DNA of 14,841 bases from JAJQBJ01 sp964387095 (GTDB lineage Bacteria; Bacillota; Clostridia; Oscillospirales; Oscillospiraceae): NCBI GenBank assembly GCA_964387095.1, contig CAYLVH010000046.1:1-14841 (forward strand), read 5' to 3'. Both the position numbers and the translations under genes were made by a program. The notes under the pieces are model-generated. The model made no database searches. It was not told the DNA's origin and saw only the letters and a list, made by a program, of their open reading frames with translations. Position 1 is the stretch's first letter. Each line of letters opens with the position of its first letter. This document shows positions 13,675 to 14,841 of the stretch, piece after piece.

Positions 13675-14450
13675 ATGTTGGGCAAGGTTGAAATCTGCGG
13701 CGTCAATACGGCAAATCTGAAGGTTTTAAAAAATGAGGAGATGGCGGAGCTCCTCCGCCGGGTCAAAAAAGGGGACAAGGAAGCACGGCAAAAGATGATC
13801 GAGGGCAATCTGCGGCTGGTGTTGTCGGTGATCCAGCGGTTTGCCAATCGAGGGGAGAACATGGACGATCTCTTTCAGATCGGCTGCGTGGGGCTGATTA
13901 AGGCAATCGACAATTTTGATCCGGATCTGTACGATGTGCGCTTCAGCACCTACGGTGTGCCCATGATCTCCGGTGAAATCCGCCGGTTTTTAAGGGACAG
14001 CTCGGCGATGCGGGTGTCCCGCTCCCTGCGGGATACCGCCTATCGGGTGCTGCAGGCCCGGGAGCAGTATATCAGTGAGCACCAGAAGGAGCCCACGGTG
14101 GAGGTGCTGGCCAAGCTGCTGGATATCCGGCGGGAGGATGTGGTCATGGCCATGGATGCCATTGCTGACCCGGTGAGTCTCTACGAGCCGGTCTATTCAG
14201 ACAGCGGTGATACGGTGTGTGTGATGGATCAGGTGAAGGACAATAAGAACACGGATGAGAACTGGCTGGAGCATATTGCCCTGCGGGAGGCAATGAGCCA
14301 GCTGCCCCGGCGGGAACAGGAGATCCTGCGTCTGCGCTTTTTTGAGGGGCGGACGCAGATGGAGGTGTCTCCAACGAGATCGGGATCAGCCAGGCCCAGG
14401 TTTCCCGATTGGAAAAAAACGCCCTGCGGCAGATCCGCAAGGCGCTGTAA
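13675..14450 (+). pseudogene. sigG: Forespore sigma factor sigma-G with a 2-nt frameshift in region 4.2
   Basis: Sigma-G governs late forespore genes, including small acid-soluble proteins and germination functions. The product is typical from MLGKVEICGVNT through region 2 (NLRLVLSVIQRFANRGENMDDLFQIGC) and region 3 to the start of region 4 (RREQEILRLRFFEGRTQMEV). At 14368-14371 an extra TC makes GTG-TCT-CCA where GTG-TCC-AAC would restore the family sequence. In the restored frame NEIGISQAQVSRLEKNALRQ... completes the DNA-binding helix-turn-helix and stops at TAA 14448-14450 (257 residues, near the B. subtilis 260). As it stands the frame replaces the -35-binding helix with an unrelated tail ending at 14643 (322 residues). 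Either a slippage mutation at TCTC or a sequencing error would explain it. Confidence 0.92.
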
Positions 14451-14470
14451 AAGAGCATATGGAATTTGGT

Positions 14471-14498
14471 TCCTGCGCAGGTGGCGCAGGAGATTTTC
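14471..14498 (+). terminator. Intrinsic terminator after sigG
   Basis: TCCTGCGC (14471-14478) and GCGCAGGA (14484-14491) form a perfect 8-bp stem with a 5-nt loop, followed by GATTTTC. It lies 20 nt past the original sigG TAA, evidence that this TAA is the ancestral gene end. The frameshifted reading runs straight through it. Confidence 0.65.
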
Positions 14499-14542
14499 GT
14501 ATAAAAGTTCTACCAATTTTCTGATTATCTTTGCAAATCTCC

Positions 14543-14589
14543 GCAAATGCTGGAAAGGCTTGTTATATCAAGCATTTCCGGCATTTTGC
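14543..14589. repeat. Long imperfect inverted repeat at the sigG/integrase junction
   Basis: A 20-base left arm (14543-14562, starting GCAAATGCTGG) and a 21-base right arm (14569-14589, ending CCGGCATTTTGC) flank a TTATAT loop. They pair almost completely, with one bulge, one G-T and one mismatch. No T run follows, so it is unlikely to be a simple terminator. No gene is seen between 14451 and 14680; this hairpin and the repeats at 14646-14682 are the only structure in it. Confidence 0.6.
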
Positions 14590-14645
14590 GTTTCGGAAGA
14601 TACCCCGCATATCATGGCATATCGGAGCCTCATTCGGCATTGAAA

Positions 14646-14682
14646 AGTAGTAAAACCGTAGTAGAAACGGCGGCTTACTACT
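14646..14682 (-). terminator. Stem-loop with direct repeats downstream of the integrase gene
   Basis: AGTAGTAA (14646-14653) and TTACTACT (14675-14682) form an 8-bp stem with CCG/CGG pairing inside, and read on the minus strand end in TTTTC. It overlaps the integrase stop, as a terminator would. Within it are two tandem near-identical units, GTAGTAAAAC (14647-14656) and GTAGTAGAAAC (14658-14668), which could instead be recombinase-binding repeats near the element end. Confidence 0.45.
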
Positions 14683-14841
14683 ACGCCGCCAGCCTGTCCA
14701 TCGCCGCCTTTGCGGAGGTGTAATCCGCATGAGCGTAATAGTTCAGCGTCATGGTGATGTTGGAATGTCCCATGATGTACTGGAGGTCCTTGGGGTTCAT
14801 TCCAGCCTGGGCAAGCCGGGTGCAGAAAGTGTGCCGCATGG
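14681..14841 (-). CDS. Tyrosine recombinase/integrase, C-terminal fragment (cut by window edge)
   Basis: The minus-strand reading enters at the window edge with MRHTFCTRLAQAGMNPKDL, continues QYIMGHSNITMTLNYYAHAD and ends AAMDRLAA before TAG, followed by TAG and TAA in frame. This is the catalytic end of phage/ICE-type tyrosine recombinases. RHTF has the second active-site Arg, MGHSN the His, and NYYAH the nucleophilic Tyr. Only about 52 residues are visible, and the rest lies beyond the window. It points towards sigG, so sigG and this gene converge. It suggests an integrated element starting between about 14450 and 14680. The family is clear; which element cannot be told. Confidence 0.9.
   Translation of the reverse strand, partial: MRHTFCTRLAQAGMNPKDLQYIMGHSNITMTLNYYAHADYTSAKAAMDRLAA

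Noticed and set aside
13675..14643. 322-residue sigma-G with a novel C-terminal extension
   Set aside because: The last 90 or so residues come from a shifted frame over the terminator and intergenic DNA; removing two bases restores the exact family C-terminus.
1..14841. tRNA, rRNA, CRISPR arrays, riboswitch/T-box
   Set aside because: None recognised by eye; no regularly spaced repeats and no T-box signature upstream of argG or other operons.

Overview
The window looks like chromosomal DNA of a GC-rich, spore-lineage Clostridia species, most likely of the Oscillospiraceae/Flavonifractor-like gut type. The evidence is the endospore gene set spo0A, spoIIGA, sigE and sigG, together with a clostridial 2[4Fe-4S] ferredoxin, AGGAGG-type ribosome binding sites and sigma-A promoters. 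The family placement is inference from gene content and protein flavour, not from a search.

Layout. Positions 1-2167 (minus strand) carry the arginine pair argG-argH, with argH cut by the window edge, behind a promoter with ArgR-box-like palindromes. A small ferredoxin (2435-2605, minus) follows. Divergent from it, a 56-codon ORF is translationally coupled to a ClpC-type AAA+ unfoldase (2949-5420), which contains an in-frame amber codon. A terminator separates it from a ComF-type phosphoribosyltransferase. Next comes an operon of mreB/mbl, mtaB (tRNA methylthiotransferase), a cysteine desulfurase and a wrecked metallo-beta-lactamase-fold gene (6341-10257). A regulatory region with a Spo0A box precedes spo0A (10578-11330), which also has an in-frame amber codon. 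A small HPr-like gene with a cre-like operator follows, then a very strong terminator. The sporulation cluster spoIIGA-sigE-sigG occupies 12013-14450. sigG has a 2-nt frameshift in its last helix-turn-helix. The right end is the C-terminus of a minus-strand tyrosine recombinase, presumably the edge of an integrated element.

How the parts relate. Spo0A is the sporulation master switch, SpoIIGA processes pro-sigma-E in the mother cell, and sigma-G is the late forespore sigma factor. A near-perfect sigma-F promoter still sits in front of sigG and a perfect 0A box in front of spo0A, so the wiring is intact while two of the four sporulation proteins are broken.

Main observation. Four otherwise well-conserved genes in about 11.5 kb each carry one discrete lesion: clpC has TAG, the metallo-hydrolase an internal deletion, spo0A TAG, and sigG a +2 frameshift. 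The rest of each frame is undamaged. The most economical reading is recent loss of sporulation and related functions. Assembly error and amber suppression are live alternatives. Both nonsense codons are UAG, and the ClpC one falls on a conserved glutamine. However, UAG also ends clpC, mreB and the integrase here, which argues against general reassignment. I see no complete novel system, tRNA, rRNA or CRISPR array.
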